From: Neobacillus terrae
GTDB lineage: Bacteria; Bacillota; Bacilli; Bacillales; Cytobacillaceae
Direction of reading: 5' to 3'
Assembly (NCBI RefSeq): GCF_011393025.1
Contig: NZ_JAAOEO010000031.1
Location: forward strand, 1 to 34,311
DNA: 34,311 bases
The position numbers were made by a program, and so were the translations under genes. Below, piece by piece: positions 1 through 8,386 of this stretch. Under the pieces are notes generated by a model, which saw only the letters and a program-made list of their open reading frames with translations, searched no databases and was not told where the DNA came from. Numbering within the stretch: the stretch's first letter is position 1; each line of letters begins with the position of its first letter.

Positions 1-63
1 AGTATACGAGTGCTAATAAAAATATCCCCTTATATAATAAGGAAAGGTTGTTATTTCTAAATA

Positions 64-162
64 CAACTAACCTGCCCTTTAGTTCAACTACAAAAGGATT
101 GCCGCAGCAACCCCATCTTCCACATAAGCCCCCTATAGTTTAAGTACAATCCTTCACAAACT
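64..162. repeat. Intergenic hairpin repeat, copy 1
   Basis: This ~99 bp segment is a diverged copy of 28583-28682 (about three quarters identical by eye). Shared blocks include the opening caactaacctg, a central gctgccgcagcaacccc-type hairpin and a tttaagtacaatccttcacaaac-like end. The central hairpin has arms 96-102 and 107-113. Read on the minus strand it is followed by TTTTGT, so it could also terminate transcription of the nucleotidyltransferase gene that stops at 191. Such short dispersed palindromic repeats are common between Bacillus genes. Confidence 0.6.
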
Positions 163-190
163 TGATTACATTACCCTAATTGTGCTTCGT

Positions 191-766
191 TTACCAAGGG
201 ATAATCTGGAGTTTCGGCCATCTTTTCTTCCACTTGTTGGCTTTATTTTCGAAAATCTCCTTAGTAACTAGCAATTTATTTGGCCTTACTACCATCGAAA
301 ATAAATCATCTAAATTGTAAGGTGCATAAATCTTAAATAAACCATTTTTCTCTACTCTTATACCCACGGCGGTTGCAGTGGTTGGCCAGCTATCGATTGC
401 TGCTTCAAGAGAGGAGTAAGGTTTTATCGGAAATCCAAATTTGCTTTCATACCAAAGGTGTACCCTTGCTTGATTTTTAACGTCAAAATCAAAGTGATAA
501 TCCAAAAGTTTACTTTTCAATTTTTGTTTAAGCTCCTTTTCACTATCTGAACTCAAATCATACTCGTCGAAATAAACTATATCGATATCAGAAATGCCAT
601 AGTCAAGCGGATAACCAGAGATATCATTCCAAATAGTATTTGTTATACAGCCTGCACCAACATAGTATTCAAATGGAAAGTTTAAATCTTTTAGGGTTAG
701 TAAGACTTTTCTTATTGGTTCATTCTTCAAAATGGTTCTAACTAATAATTCTTCATATGTATTCAT
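191..766 (-). CDS. Nucleotidyltransferase family protein (NTP_transf_6/DUF925-like)
   Basis: 191 aa, no signal peptide or membrane segment, so cytoplasmic. The N-terminal third has the GAGCITNTIWND stretch followed by SDIDIVYFDEYD, whose paired acidic residues (DIDIVYFD) match the metal-binding motif of the pol-beta superfamily fold in NTP_transf_6 proteins. The C-terminal part (ESKFGFPIKPYSS, then YAPYNLDDLFSMVVRPN) also matches that family, and the length is typical. The substrate is not known for the family. The ATG at 766 has a good AGGAG site 8 nt upstream and a plausible promoter. It stands alone, convergent with nothing, and shows no link to the toxin locus beside it. Confidence 0.8.
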   Translation of the reverse strand: MNTYEELLVRTILKNEPIRKVLLTLKDLNFPFEYYVGAGCITNTIWNDISGYPLDYGISDIDIVYFDEYDLSSDSEKELKQKLKSKLLDYHFDFDVKNQARVHLWYESKFGFPIKPYSSLEAAIDSWPTTATAVGIRVEKNGLFKIYAPYNLDDLFSMVVRPNKLLVTKEIFENKANKWKKRWPKLQIIPW

Positions 767-791
767 ATTTTTCTCCTAAGTATCCCATTGC

Positions 792-819
792 TTTATATCG
801 CTATTATTCGGCAAGTAAA
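792..819 (-). promoter_or_regulatory. Candidate sigma-A promoter of the nucleotidyltransferase gene
   Basis: On the minus strand TTTACT and TATAAA are separated by 16 bp, ending about 25 bp before the start codon at 766. The -10 is 5/6 and the -35 4/6 to consensus. Called by eye in AT-rich DNA, so only moderately supported. Confidence 0.35.
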
Positions 820-867
820 AATTATTTCCTGCCTCCACTAAACTACCACGTTAGTTCAACAAAAAGA

Positions 868-991
868 GCGTTAATCCTTCTTAACGTTAAATATGACTCA
901 ATATAAAAAAACGTCTAAACCCTCGTGCACCAAGGGTTTAGACGTTTTTGGACCTAAGTTTATTTAAGCGTTAATTTATATTATACGAATA
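868..991. repeat. MITE-like repeat, copy 1 (left of the Rhs locus)
   Basis: This 124 bp unit is roughly 90% identical to 8135-8257. It opens with GCGTTAATCC, ends with GCGTTAATTTATATTATACGAA, and carries a central long perfect stem (arms 907-923 and 933-949, 9 nt loop). The ends contain the same GCGTTAA word in direct orientation. In copy 2 an extra TTCGTATAAT just outside is the inverse of the ATTATACGAA near the right end, giving a terminal inverted-repeat look. The A-tract/stem/T-tract arrangement would work as a terminator in both directions. The remaining bases between 767 and 1370 hold the candidate promoter and the terminator listed separately; I see nothing else there. Confidence 0.75.
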
Positions 992-1233
992 GTTAACTCC
1001 TTTTCGATTTGTTCTACTCAAATATCCTTACTTCCATTTGTTCATTTGCTTTATGCACTGTAGGGTTCCGCTTTTAGCATCTTGAGCTTCGTCATTCTCG
1101 AGTGCAAATATAGATCGAGTAGTAAGTTTTGCTTTTTTCATATTAAGTCAGCGCAACCAAGCTCGAATTTCTCATTCCATCATGGGCTTATGATTAAATT
1201 ATAAGATTATTTTTAATTAAAGGCTTTAAATAA

Positions 1234-1271
1234 CAAAAACCCTGAAAGGCATAAATAGCCAATCAAGGTTT
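1234..1271 (-). terminator. Intrinsic terminator of the Rhs toxin-immunity unit
   Basis: On the minus strand the arms AAACCTTGATTGGC (1271-1258) and GCCTTTCAGGGTTT (1250-1237) pair with one G-T and a two-base internal mismatch, followed by a TTTTTGTTATTT tract. It lies about 100 bp after the stop of the candidate immunity gene. Confidence 0.7.
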
Positions 1272-1370
1272 AATATTAATCTAATATTTTTTTTGCTCTA
1301 TAAATAACTATACATTTATAAACATAGCTGATACAAAGTATATTTTTTAACATTGAAGATATTTATTATT

Positions 1371-1727
1371 TCAAACACCTTCTGAATATATTATTTCACT
1401 AGAAATAATTTTAATCTTATCTCCTGAATTTAAAAGTATTTCACAATTAATGTTCTTATTGAAATTGCCCTCCCCTTCAGAAATTTTCATTTCATTAATA
1501 TAAATTCCTGGTCCCCAAGGCTCTAGAAAACTTAAGTTAAAGTTAAGAACTCCAATAAATTTTAACTTTGATTTTATTTGTCTTTTTTTAGGGGTGTCAA
1601 TTATCACAGGTATTTCTATCTCATGTAGGTCATAACTGCAATAAATATCTCTTAGTTCAGCATCATGTAAATCTAAATTATTAGCTTCATTTGTTAAATT
1701 ATTAAATTTAATAGATAAATTTTGCAT
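1371..1727 (-). CDS. Candidate immunity protein for the Rhs/WapA toxin
   Basis: 118 aa from the ATG at 1727. An in-frame GTG at 1805 would give 144 aa but overlaps the toxin gene by 62 bp and has a poorer ribosome binding site. The ATG has AAAGGA 12 nt upstream, and this site overlaps the toxin stop codon, suggesting coupled translation. The protein is small, acidic to neutral, without signal peptide, and carries a LHDAELRDIYCSYD stretch. HDAEL-like motifs occur in several small immunity families downstream of wapA-type genes (Imm50-like), but I cannot assign the family. Role by position: it is the only gene between the toxin tip and the terminator, as expected for a cognate cytoplasmic antitoxin. 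Confidence 0.6.
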   Translation of the reverse strand: MQNLSIKFNNLTNEANNLDLHDAELRDIYCSYDLHEIEIPVIIDTPKKRQIKSKLKFIGVLNFNLSFLEPWGPGIYINEMKISEGEGNFNKNINCEILLNSGDKIKIISSEIIYSEGV

Positions 1728-1743
1728 ATAACTATCCAATCCT

Positions 1744-4700
1744 TTACTTGAAATATCTTTGGTATTCTTTCGGAATTGAGTTACCTGGCCATAAATGAGT
1801 GTCACCTGTTTCGGGATGTATTAGTCTATTTTTTCCATCAGGGGTTATATGGAAATGATCCCCATATTTTAAATCTTTATTCCACTCAAATAAAGCCTTT
1901 TTAGTTTTAGGATCAACCCATTTTATTATCTCACCATTTTTATATTCCTTTTTGATTAAACCTTTAGGATTAAAGTTTTTAGGGCTTGATGGTATTTTTA
2001 CTTTACCCGTACCCTTAGAAGGCTTTAGCTTTTGTATAACCTTTTTACCCGATTTCCACAAATATCGGCTAGCAGAGGATACTCCCCTCCCTATACCTTT
2101 TAATATAGTCATAGTTGGCCTTGGATCATCCCAAAGTCCAGTTGGGTCGATATTATTTACTGGATTATTCCGGCAATATGCATACATATTTGGAGTGAGG
2201 AGGTCTCCCACACTTCCAGTAATAGAATCTGCATTAATAAACCTTCCCCAGTCCGGATTATAATAACGGCTTTGCAAGTAATAAAGATTTGTTTCTGAAT
2301 CATATCGGTAACCACCATAGCGATAAGGGTTTAGTTTACCAATAGTATCTTTTAAAGTTCCGCTAATCGAAGCATTGTTTCCCCAAGCATCGTATTGGTA
2401 TGTTACGACTTGATTCCCACTTCCATCTAATAGACCAATAACATCTCCCTGAGCATTGAAAATATAGTAGTATTCATTACCGTTAAGATTCAAACTTAAA
2501 AGATTATCCTCGCTATCATAAGTATAATGAAGATTGTTAGTGCCATCTGATTCGAAGACAACCTTGTCCTCATCCAAAATATAGTTGGTTGTAACTGTAC
2601 CATTTGTTTGTTTATTCGTAACAACCTTTTTAGTTCGAATCCCGTCATCATTGTACGAATAAGAAATATTATTATTAGTATTTGAGAAGCTTTTTAGCTG
2701 TCTCCCCCATGTCCAGGCTAGTGTATTATTATCATATGATGTGGGATTTCCTATAACATTTTGATCATACACGACTGTCGTTGTAACGGTTGTTGGTGTG
2801 CCATTCGTATATGTGGTGATATTAATTGACGTCAACAAATCATGCCAATTCGTATCCCCGTAGTTATAAGTAAACGTTTTTACCGGGTTCGCAGGTGTTT
2901 GCGTTGGGTCCGTATAAGAATAGATGTTTTTGGTTTTGATATTTCCTCCCACATCATAGGTAAATACCAAGGTTTGTCCGTTTATTGCATTGTCCTCGCG
3001 GAGCAATTCATCTAATTCATTATACTTATATGTAATGGTTTTTCCATTTTGCGTAACAGTCTTAATATTTCCCATTTTATCATTTGTATAGGAGTAAGGA
3101 CTATTGGTGCCATTGGTAAAAGTATCGATTAAATATGTTGTCTTTCCGGATGCTGTGCCCTGTTTATAGGTATACGATGTTGCATAGTTACCACTTGTTA
3201 GATTAATAATCTTTTTCTGTAAACGACCTAACGTATCATATGTGAAGTCTATTTTACTCTGGTTATAAGAAACAGATGTCTGATTATCCTCACTATCATA
3301 AGAATATGAAGTGGTATACGTGCTGCTTGGCGTATTAAATTGATGAGATGTGATTTGACTATTTGGATTATAGGTAAATTGAAAACTATTACCTAAAGTA
3401 TCCTTTGCACTCGTTAAGCGATTAAGTAAGTCGTATTCATAACGGTACGTTAAGCTATTTTCATTATCTGTAAGCATCCCAAGATTTCCATTATTATCGT
3501 AGCTATAGCGGAAATTCGGAATCGGTGATTGGTTTAAGGATTTGGAAATGATACGGTCGGAGCTATCATAACCAAAAGAAATCTTATCCCCTTGATTAAA
3601 TTGGGTGCTTTGTAATAAATGAGTAGCATTGTCATAGTTATTGGTTACTAAATTTTTGGTGCCTATATTAACTTGAGTGTTATCTCCAAAAAGATTGTAT
3701 TGAAATCCCGTCGTACTACCGTTTTGCGTAATGGAGCTTAATAAATCATTTTGATATTGGTAGTTATTCGTTGCTGTTTGTTGATCCGCTGTTTTTGATA
3801 CGGAAAGCATTTTGTCTGTATTCGAATCATAAGAATATGTTGTTTTATTATTGTTAGAATCCGTACTATCCTTTAATGTTCCTTTCATTAAATCATAATT
3901 ATTTGCAGTCACATTTCCTGAATCATCAGTTGTGGAAGCAACATAATTCCCATCTGCCGTATAAGTCGTGCTGTTATCCACGGATAAGGTTCCATCAGAA
4001 CTTTTAATTGAAGTCGAAGTTTTATTACCATACGAATCATAAGTAAAACTTGATACGATATTTTTTGGAGAAACAGCGCTTAATATATTATGGTTGTTAT
4101 CGTAGGTAAGATTGGTTGCATTCCCCATTGTATCCGTATATTTAGTTAGATCATTAGTTGAATTGTACGAAAAAGATGACTGTTCCTGTTTTACGTTTTG
4201 GGTGCTGATTAAATTACCATTACTATCGTAGCTATATTCATCCTCAAATGGTTCAAGATATAATTGGAGCCCATCAAAATAGGCTGTATTTTGATTATGA
4301 TGATAGATAGCATATATAGTAACCTCTGTATAATCGCTATCAGCTGTTGCAATATCTGAAATGTACTGCCAATCTGAGGAATCCTGATTAAAGGGAACAA
4401 CGATATATTGATAGGTTCCATCCGTTCTTTTGATTTTTAGATCCAAAGCATAGTACCTGCTTGAGTCTGTGATAGGAACCGTATCCCCTTTCGACCAGCC
4501 ACCAATGGTAAAGATATCACCTTTTTTTCCTTTTACTTTAATAATTTGATTGATATTTCTGAGTTCGTTAGCGTTACCAGCAATACCGAACACCTTGCTA
4601 TCAAGGCTAGATGGTACGCCGCTAACAGTGGTATATAAATTGGATGAAGCACTTCCCGTAACCTGATTCCAATAGCTAGGAGTCGTGGATCCATAGGAAA

Positions 4701-7065
4701 AATCTGCATTTTCCACTAAATTATATCGATTCGCAATGTTGCCTGCCTCTAATTGCATACTATCAAAGTAAGCCGTCCCGGTTTCTTGGCACAGTGATAA
4801 TCTTGTTAATACGGTTCCATCAGAAGCGTCAGTTGGTAAAGTAAAAGTTACCTGTGCCCTTTGCCAATCCTTGGTTCCATTCACATAATTCGAATCAATT
4901 TGCTGCCAAACTCCTGTACTATTGTGATAATAAATACTAATAACCGCGCCTTTTCCATTTGTACTGGAAACACCGGAGGCTTTGACATAAGCAGAAAAAG
5001 TATACGTTTTCCCTTTTGTCAGTGATGTTGTCTCTGTTGAATACTGTCTACTGATATTATCTGATTTCGTTATTTTAATACTTTGATTGCCTACATAGCT
5101 ATAGTCTGTACTAAAACCAGCTGTTCCCGTACCCCCATCATTGCCAGCTACCCAATAATCGCTGGTCTCAGCATTATGATTTAGCAAATAATTGAGAGTG
5201 GTTTTTTGCAATTTTGAAGCTGCTGAAATTTTATTTACATTTGTTCCACTCGTCTTATATTTAAAATATTGCCCATTACCGTCTGCATCGTTTGTGCTAA
5301 CGGTTTGACCACTGTCATTAAATTGGTAAATTTCTTTTCTGCCTTTATTATCAACAAAGGACGTTGTGTTATTTCCATACGTAAACTGCAGAGATTGACC
5401 ACTCGTTACGACTTGGTTGCTATCAATATTGGATTCAGTTGATTTTTGAATTCGGTATGGGGCATTCGTATAATACGTATAGTCGATTCGATATCCATCG
5501 AAGTTTTTTGCTTCGGTTAAATTATGATTGGAATCGTAGGTATACTGACTGTACTTTCCATCCGGGTAAGTAATTTTTGTTAGATCCGAACCTGTATAAG
5601 TATAGGAAGTAATCCGCCCACTAGGATCAATAATTTGAGTTAAATAGTTACTGGTTGGATCACGTTTTATTGTCGTTAGCCTTCCGGCACCATCCGTTAC
5701 ATTGACTAAATAATTTCCCGAATAACCCAAAGTAATTTTATTGTTATTATTATCTTTAATAAACATTAGATAGCCGGAAGAATTGAAGCTTAATTGGTTG
5801 CCAGATTTGTCCTTTACTTTATACTTTTCAGTGCTGGAAGATGAATCGATGGCCATTGTCAAATCTAATCCAGATTCATCTTTATAGATATTCGTTGTAC
5901 TGTCCAAATTAAAATAGTGTTTTGTCCCGTCTTCATCAGTATATAAATACTGATTTAAAGTACTGTCGTATTCTACTTTTTGACTTAAGTTCAATCGCCA
6001 GCCTAAACCATACTGATTATCGATTAATCGGTCATTGCCATTGTAAACATGGTTAATGGATACAGGCATTCTTTCTCCATTCATGCTTAAATCATCGTGG
6101 GTGAAGACAAGATTTCCGGAATAATCATTTATATACCCTGTACCAGCACGACCGATATCATGAGAATGATAAGTCCAATAGTCTTCCAGTCCACTATTAT
6201 TGACATAATCAAAGGTAGCAACTGGACGGTACGCTGCATAAGCACTGGAAACATCGGAGGAATAAAACTCTGTATAGTTTCCTGGTTCATCAGAAGCTTT
6301 TAACATCACTCCATAGTTTGGTTGGTTGGAATACCATTGTTTAGCTATTCCGGTAATATCCCAAAGGAAAGAGGAATTGGTATTTCCTTGTACCATTTGA
6401 TAATCTAGTACTTTACTAGAATCATAGGTTGGCTGGGTATTCCATGTGATGGTATTTGAATCCCAATTTTGGGTTACATTATGGAGGTTTACCTGGGTGC
6501 CCGCTGTGTTATCACTATCTAAAGTTAAATTAAGAGATGCATTTGTAATCACGTTTGCTGAAGAAATAGTAGGTAAGTTAAATTTTATAAATGTTCGGTT
6601 ATTACCAGAAGAAGAGCCTTCCCCTACCTTAACCATGCTGCTTAACATGTAATTCGTTGTCGGATAACCTTGGGAAACATGGTTATCAAAAATTTTGTCT
6701 GGGCTTAATGATGTTTCAACTGTGGGATCGATGACAACCGGGTATTTTCTATCCGATGATTGTAACCAATTCATATCCGGTTTTATAATTACCTGATATT
6801 GTTCTCCATTATTTTGCAGTTCTAACAAAACAGCAGTGGATTCTTCACCTTTTTGGTCGTACATATAAGGAGCATTAATGGTAAATATTTTTTGCTTTGG
6901 ATTACTTACACTATAAAAATTAATTGTATTATTTTTTAATTCTGCTTTTAAATTTTTTTGATTATAATGAAATGAATATTGAGAGACGGTTGGAACATCT
7001 TTTAAAATAAGATTCTCTTTCACACTTCCTGAAACTAACTTGTATTGTAAATCTGTATTCGACAT
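1744..7065 (-). CDS. WapA/Rhs-type polymorphic toxin, main fragment (frameshifted from its N-terminus)
   Basis: 1773 aa, lacking its own secretion signal. In order: a DNRLRE-like region (about 100-290, with GNNRTFIKFNLP and WDITGIAKQWYSNQ), the start of the YD region (about 300-620), two carbohydrate-binding-like beta-sandwich modules (about 630-930, each ending in AYFD...QL), a long run of YD repeats, and the RHS core (YYLQSRYYNPDWGRFINAD, then NPVNNIDPTG). The last 131 residues are the variable tip; its final ~75 hold HFHITPDGKNRLIHPETGDTH-type His, Arg and Asp residues, resembling small BECR-like RNase toxins, but I cannot name the family. WapA tips in Bacillus are contact-dependent tRNases. 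The reading frame continues upstream of the ATG at 7065 (RTLQKLTSSVTYPEV) into the fragment at 7092-7619, so this ATG is not the natural start. Confidence 0.85.
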   Translation of the reverse strand: MSNTDLQYKLVSGSVKENLILKDVPTVSQYSFHYNQKNLKAELKNNTINFYSVSNPKQKIFTINAPYMYDQKGEESTAVLLELQNNGEQYQVIIKPDMNWLQSSDRKYPVVIDPTVETSLSPDKIFDNHVSQGYPTTNYMLSSMVKVGEGSSSGNNRTFIKFNLPTISSANVITNASLNLTLDSDNTAGTQVNLHNVTQNWDSNTITWNTQPTYDSSKVLDYQMVQGNTNSSFLWDITGIAKQWYSNQPNYGVMLKASDEPGNYTEFYSSDVSSAYAAYRPVATFDYVNNSGLEDYWTYHSHDIGRAGTGYINDYSGNLVFTHDDLSMNGERMPVSINHVYNGNDRLIDNQYGLGWRLNLSQKVEYDSTLNQYLYTDEDGTKHYFNLDSTTNIYKDESGLDLTMAIDSSSSTEKYKVKDKSGNQLSFNSSGYLMFIKDNNNNKITLGYSGNYLVNVTDGAGRLTTIKRDPTSNYLTQIIDPSGRITSYTYTGSDLTKITYPDGKYSQYTYDSNHNLTEAKNFDGYRIDYTYYTNAPYRIQKSTESNIDSNQVVTSGQSLQFTYGNNTTSFVDNKGRKEIYQFNDSGQTVSTNDADGNGQYFKYKTSGTNVNKISAASKLQKTTLNYLLNHNAETSDYWVAGNDGGTGTAGFSTDYSYVGNQSIKITKSDNISRQYSTETTSLTKGKTYTFSAYVKASGVSSTNGKGAVISIYYHNSTGVWQQIDSNYVNGTKDWQRAQVTFTLPTDASDGTVLTRLSLCQETGTAYFDSMQLEAGNIANRYNLVENADFSYGSTTPSYWNQVTGSASSNLYTTVSGVPSSLDSKVFGIAGNANELRNINQIIKVKGKKGDIFTIGGWSKGDTVPITDSSRYYALDLKIKRTDGTYQYIVVPFNQDSSDWQYISDIATADSDYTEVTIYAIYHHNQNTAYFDGLQLYLEPFEDEYSYDSNGNLISTQNVKQEQSSFSYNSTNDLTKYTDTMGNATNLTYDNNHNILSAVSPKNIVSSFTYDSYGNKTSTSIKSSDGTLSVDNSTTYTADGNYVASTTDDSGNVTANNYDLMKGTLKDSTDSNNNKTTYSYDSNTDKMLSVSKTADQQTATNNYQYQNDLLSSITQNGSTTGFQYNLFGDNTQVNIGTKNLVTNNYDNATHLLQSTQFNQGDKISFGYDSSDRIISKSLNQSPIPNFRYSYDNNGNLGMLTDNENSLTYRYEYDLLNRLTSAKDTLGNSFQFTYNPNSQITSHQFNTPSSTYTTSYSYDSEDNQTSVSYNQSKIDFTYDTLGRLQKKIINLTSGNYATSYTYKQGTASGKTTYLIDTFTNGTNSPYSYTNDKMGNIKTVTQNGKTITYKYNELDELLREDNAINGQTLVFTYDVGGNIKTKNIYSYTDPTQTPANPVKTFTYNYGDTNWHDLLTSINITTYTNGTPTTVTTTVVYDQNVIGNPTSYDNNTLAWTWGRQLKSFSNTNNNISYSYNDDGIRTKKVVTNKQTNGTVTTNYILDEDKVVFESDGTNNLHYTYDSEDNLLSLNLNGNEYYYIFNAQGDVIGLLDGSGNQVVTYQYDAWGNNASISGTLKDTIGKLNPYRYGGYRYDSETNLYYLQSRYYNPDWGRFINADSITGSVGDLLTPNMYAYCRNNPVNNIDPTGLWDDPRPTMTILKGIGRGVSSASRYLWKSGKKVIQKLKPSKGTGKVKIPSSPKNFNPKGLIKKEYKNGEIIKWVDPKTKKALFEWNKDLKYGDHFHITPDGKNRLIHPETGDTHLWPGNSIPKEYQRYFK

Positions 7066-7091
7066 GACTTCAGGATAGGTAACAGAAGATG

Positions 7092-7619
7092 TTAGCTTTT
7101 GTAGGGTTCTCTTTTTTCGTTGTCTGTAAGGCTATCATAACCAGGAATAGAAACCCTATCTTTCATTGCTTCGGAATCTTGAGTATCATCAAGGTTCCAA
7201 CCTAAGGTATAATTACCACTTTTCATTTTTACAAGTTCTTTTTTGTTAGTCTTTTCAGCAAAATGAACTTTAAACATATTCTCTTTATTTTCTAATACTT
7301 TATCGTTGGTTTCACTATCCGTTTTCTCGCTTAAAGAGTTATCAATATCTTTCCATTGTCCATCCGTTTTATAATGAACTGGAAAGGGATACACATCTGC
7401 CTCGTATGTATGATCCTTTAATAAAAAATGTTTTATATTTTCTTCCCTCTTACTCAAATCTTCTCCCACGATATTTTTTGATCCAGATGGAGGAGATTGA
7501 AATTGAGATGGAAGGTGATCAGCACTAACAGTTGTTGCATTTATCTGAAAAGGTGCTAGCGAAATGACTAATACAACTGATAAGAGAATAGAAGTTGTTT
7601 TTTTTATTACATTGCCCAT
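7092..7619 (-). CDS. N-terminal fragment of the same WapA/Rhs toxin (signal peptide and leader)
   Basis: 175 aa. A lysine-containing start is followed by a hydrophobic run (ILLSVVLVISLAP) and a likely cleavage after NATTVSA, giving Sec export. The rest (HYKTDGQWKDIDNSL, MFKVHFAEKTNKKELVKMKSGNYTLGWNL) is the leader typical of wall-associated Rhs proteins. It ends out of frame with REPYKS and a TAA at 7092. Adding one A to the A6 tract at 7112-7117 changes DNEKREPYKS to DNEKKRTLQKL and joins it to the main fragment, giving 1958 aa. Start: ATG at 7619 with a GGGG-type site 8 nt upstream. This is either a recent pseudogenising deletion, a slippage-controlled gene or a sequencing error. Confidence 0.85.
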   Translation of the reverse strand: MGNVIKKTTSILLSVVLVISLAPFQINATTVSADHLPSQFQSPPSGSKNIVGEDLSKREENIKHFLLKDHTYEADVYPFPVHYKTDGQWKDIDNSLSEKTDSETNDKVLENKENMFKVHFAEKTNKKELVKMKSGNYTLGWNLDDTQDSEAMKDRVSIPGYDSLTDNEKREPYKS

Positions 7620-8134
7620 GTTTAAACCCCATTTTTCTAAAATTTATTGTTTTATTGGTATAAAAATTAATTTTAATGAATTGAATTATTACGCTTCTAT
7701 TTGTAAAGGTAATCTCCTGCTTTTAGGCCCCCTAATCCCTGAGAGTAAACATAAGAAGATTTCATCTTCTTAAAAAAGCATTCTATCTGATAAACTTGTA
7801 CTGATCCCTAATTCTCATAAAACTGAAAAACGAAATTGTAATATCTCTTCACTCAACTCCTTTTTTCTTCTGTTATTTTCTGTAAATTCTAATATATTAT
7901 AAGTTGGTATAAACCAAACAAAAATAAGCATAATTTCCTATTTTCTTAATTTTCCAACAATTACCTAAATAATTGTCGAACCGTGTTCAATAGAGAAGTA
8001 AATTTGGCAACATTTAGTTTAGAATTCATTTAAATAGCTTCCTGGTATTCATGTCTTTTGTCCATCTTACCGCCAATTTTCCAAAGCTTTTTTGCCGTTT
8101 TTAGGTGTTAAATGAGCGTTAATTCGTATAATAA
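7620..8134. other. Intergenic region upstream of the Rhs gene
   Basis: About 500 bp of AT-rich DNA without a believable gene. It should hold the Rhs promoter, but no convincing -35/-10 pair stands out. A weak AT-rich stem (taagaagat, ttc loop, atcttctta, around 7752-7772) and a short ttggtataaaccaa palindrome near 7903 are visible. Neither has a T-tract, and I assign no function. Confidence 0.5.
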
Positions 8135-8257
8135 GCGTTAATCCTTCTTTACGTTAATTATGACTCAATATAAAAAACGTCCAACCCCTTGTACACCAAG
8201 GGTTTAGACGTTTTTGGACCTAAGTTTGTTTAAGCGTTAATTTATATTATACGAATA
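8135..8257. repeat. MITE-like repeat, copy 2 (right of the Rhs locus)
   Basis: This 123 bp unit matches 868-991 in the same orientation. Its central stem (about 8171-8215) is less perfect (ccaacccc against gggttta), while copy 1 is a perfect palindrome. Just upstream, 8113-8132 contains gcgttaattcgtataat, whose last ten bases are the inverse complement of attatacgaa near the right end. The full element may therefore run from about 8113 to 8260 with ~10 bp inverted ends, and copy 1 would be truncated on its left side. Confidence 0.7.
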
Positions 8258-8325
8258 ATTGAATAAGCATATAAATTGCAAGAAGGACTGCTTAAGCGGT
8301 TCCCTAACACGAGTTTCTTAACATG

Positions 8326-8365
8326 AAAAAATAAACAGAAGAAGCAAGAAGTGCTCCTTCTGTTT
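8326..8365 (-). terminator. Intrinsic terminator after ctsZ
   Basis: On the minus strand AAACAGAAGGAGCA (8365-8352) and TGCTTCTTCTGTTT (8346-8333) form a long stem with a 5 nt loop and a two-base internal bulge, followed by ATTTTTTC. It lies about 20 bp after the ctsZ stop and closes the nine-gene cluster. Confidence 0.85.
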
Positions 8366-8386
8366 TCTAGTTTATTTGATGACACT

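Noticed and set aside
2200..6000. Regularly spaced short repeats inside the Rhs gene that could suggest a CRISPR or tandem array.
   Set aside because: They are the coding form of YD repeats (tatgat-like codons at protein-repeat spacing), with no identical repeat units or spacers.
7110..7120. Programmed -1 ribosomal frameshifting at a canonical X XXY YYZ heptamer.
   Set aside because: In the upstream frame the tract reads GAA AAA AGA, which is not a canonical tandem-slippery heptamer, and I see no clear pseudoknot or stem just after it. Polymerase slippage or plain mutation remain open.
7752..7772. Stem taagaagat-ttc-atcttctta as a terminator or riboswitch.
   Set aside because: Purely AT-rich arms, no T-tract on the correct side and no conserved riboswitch core nearby.
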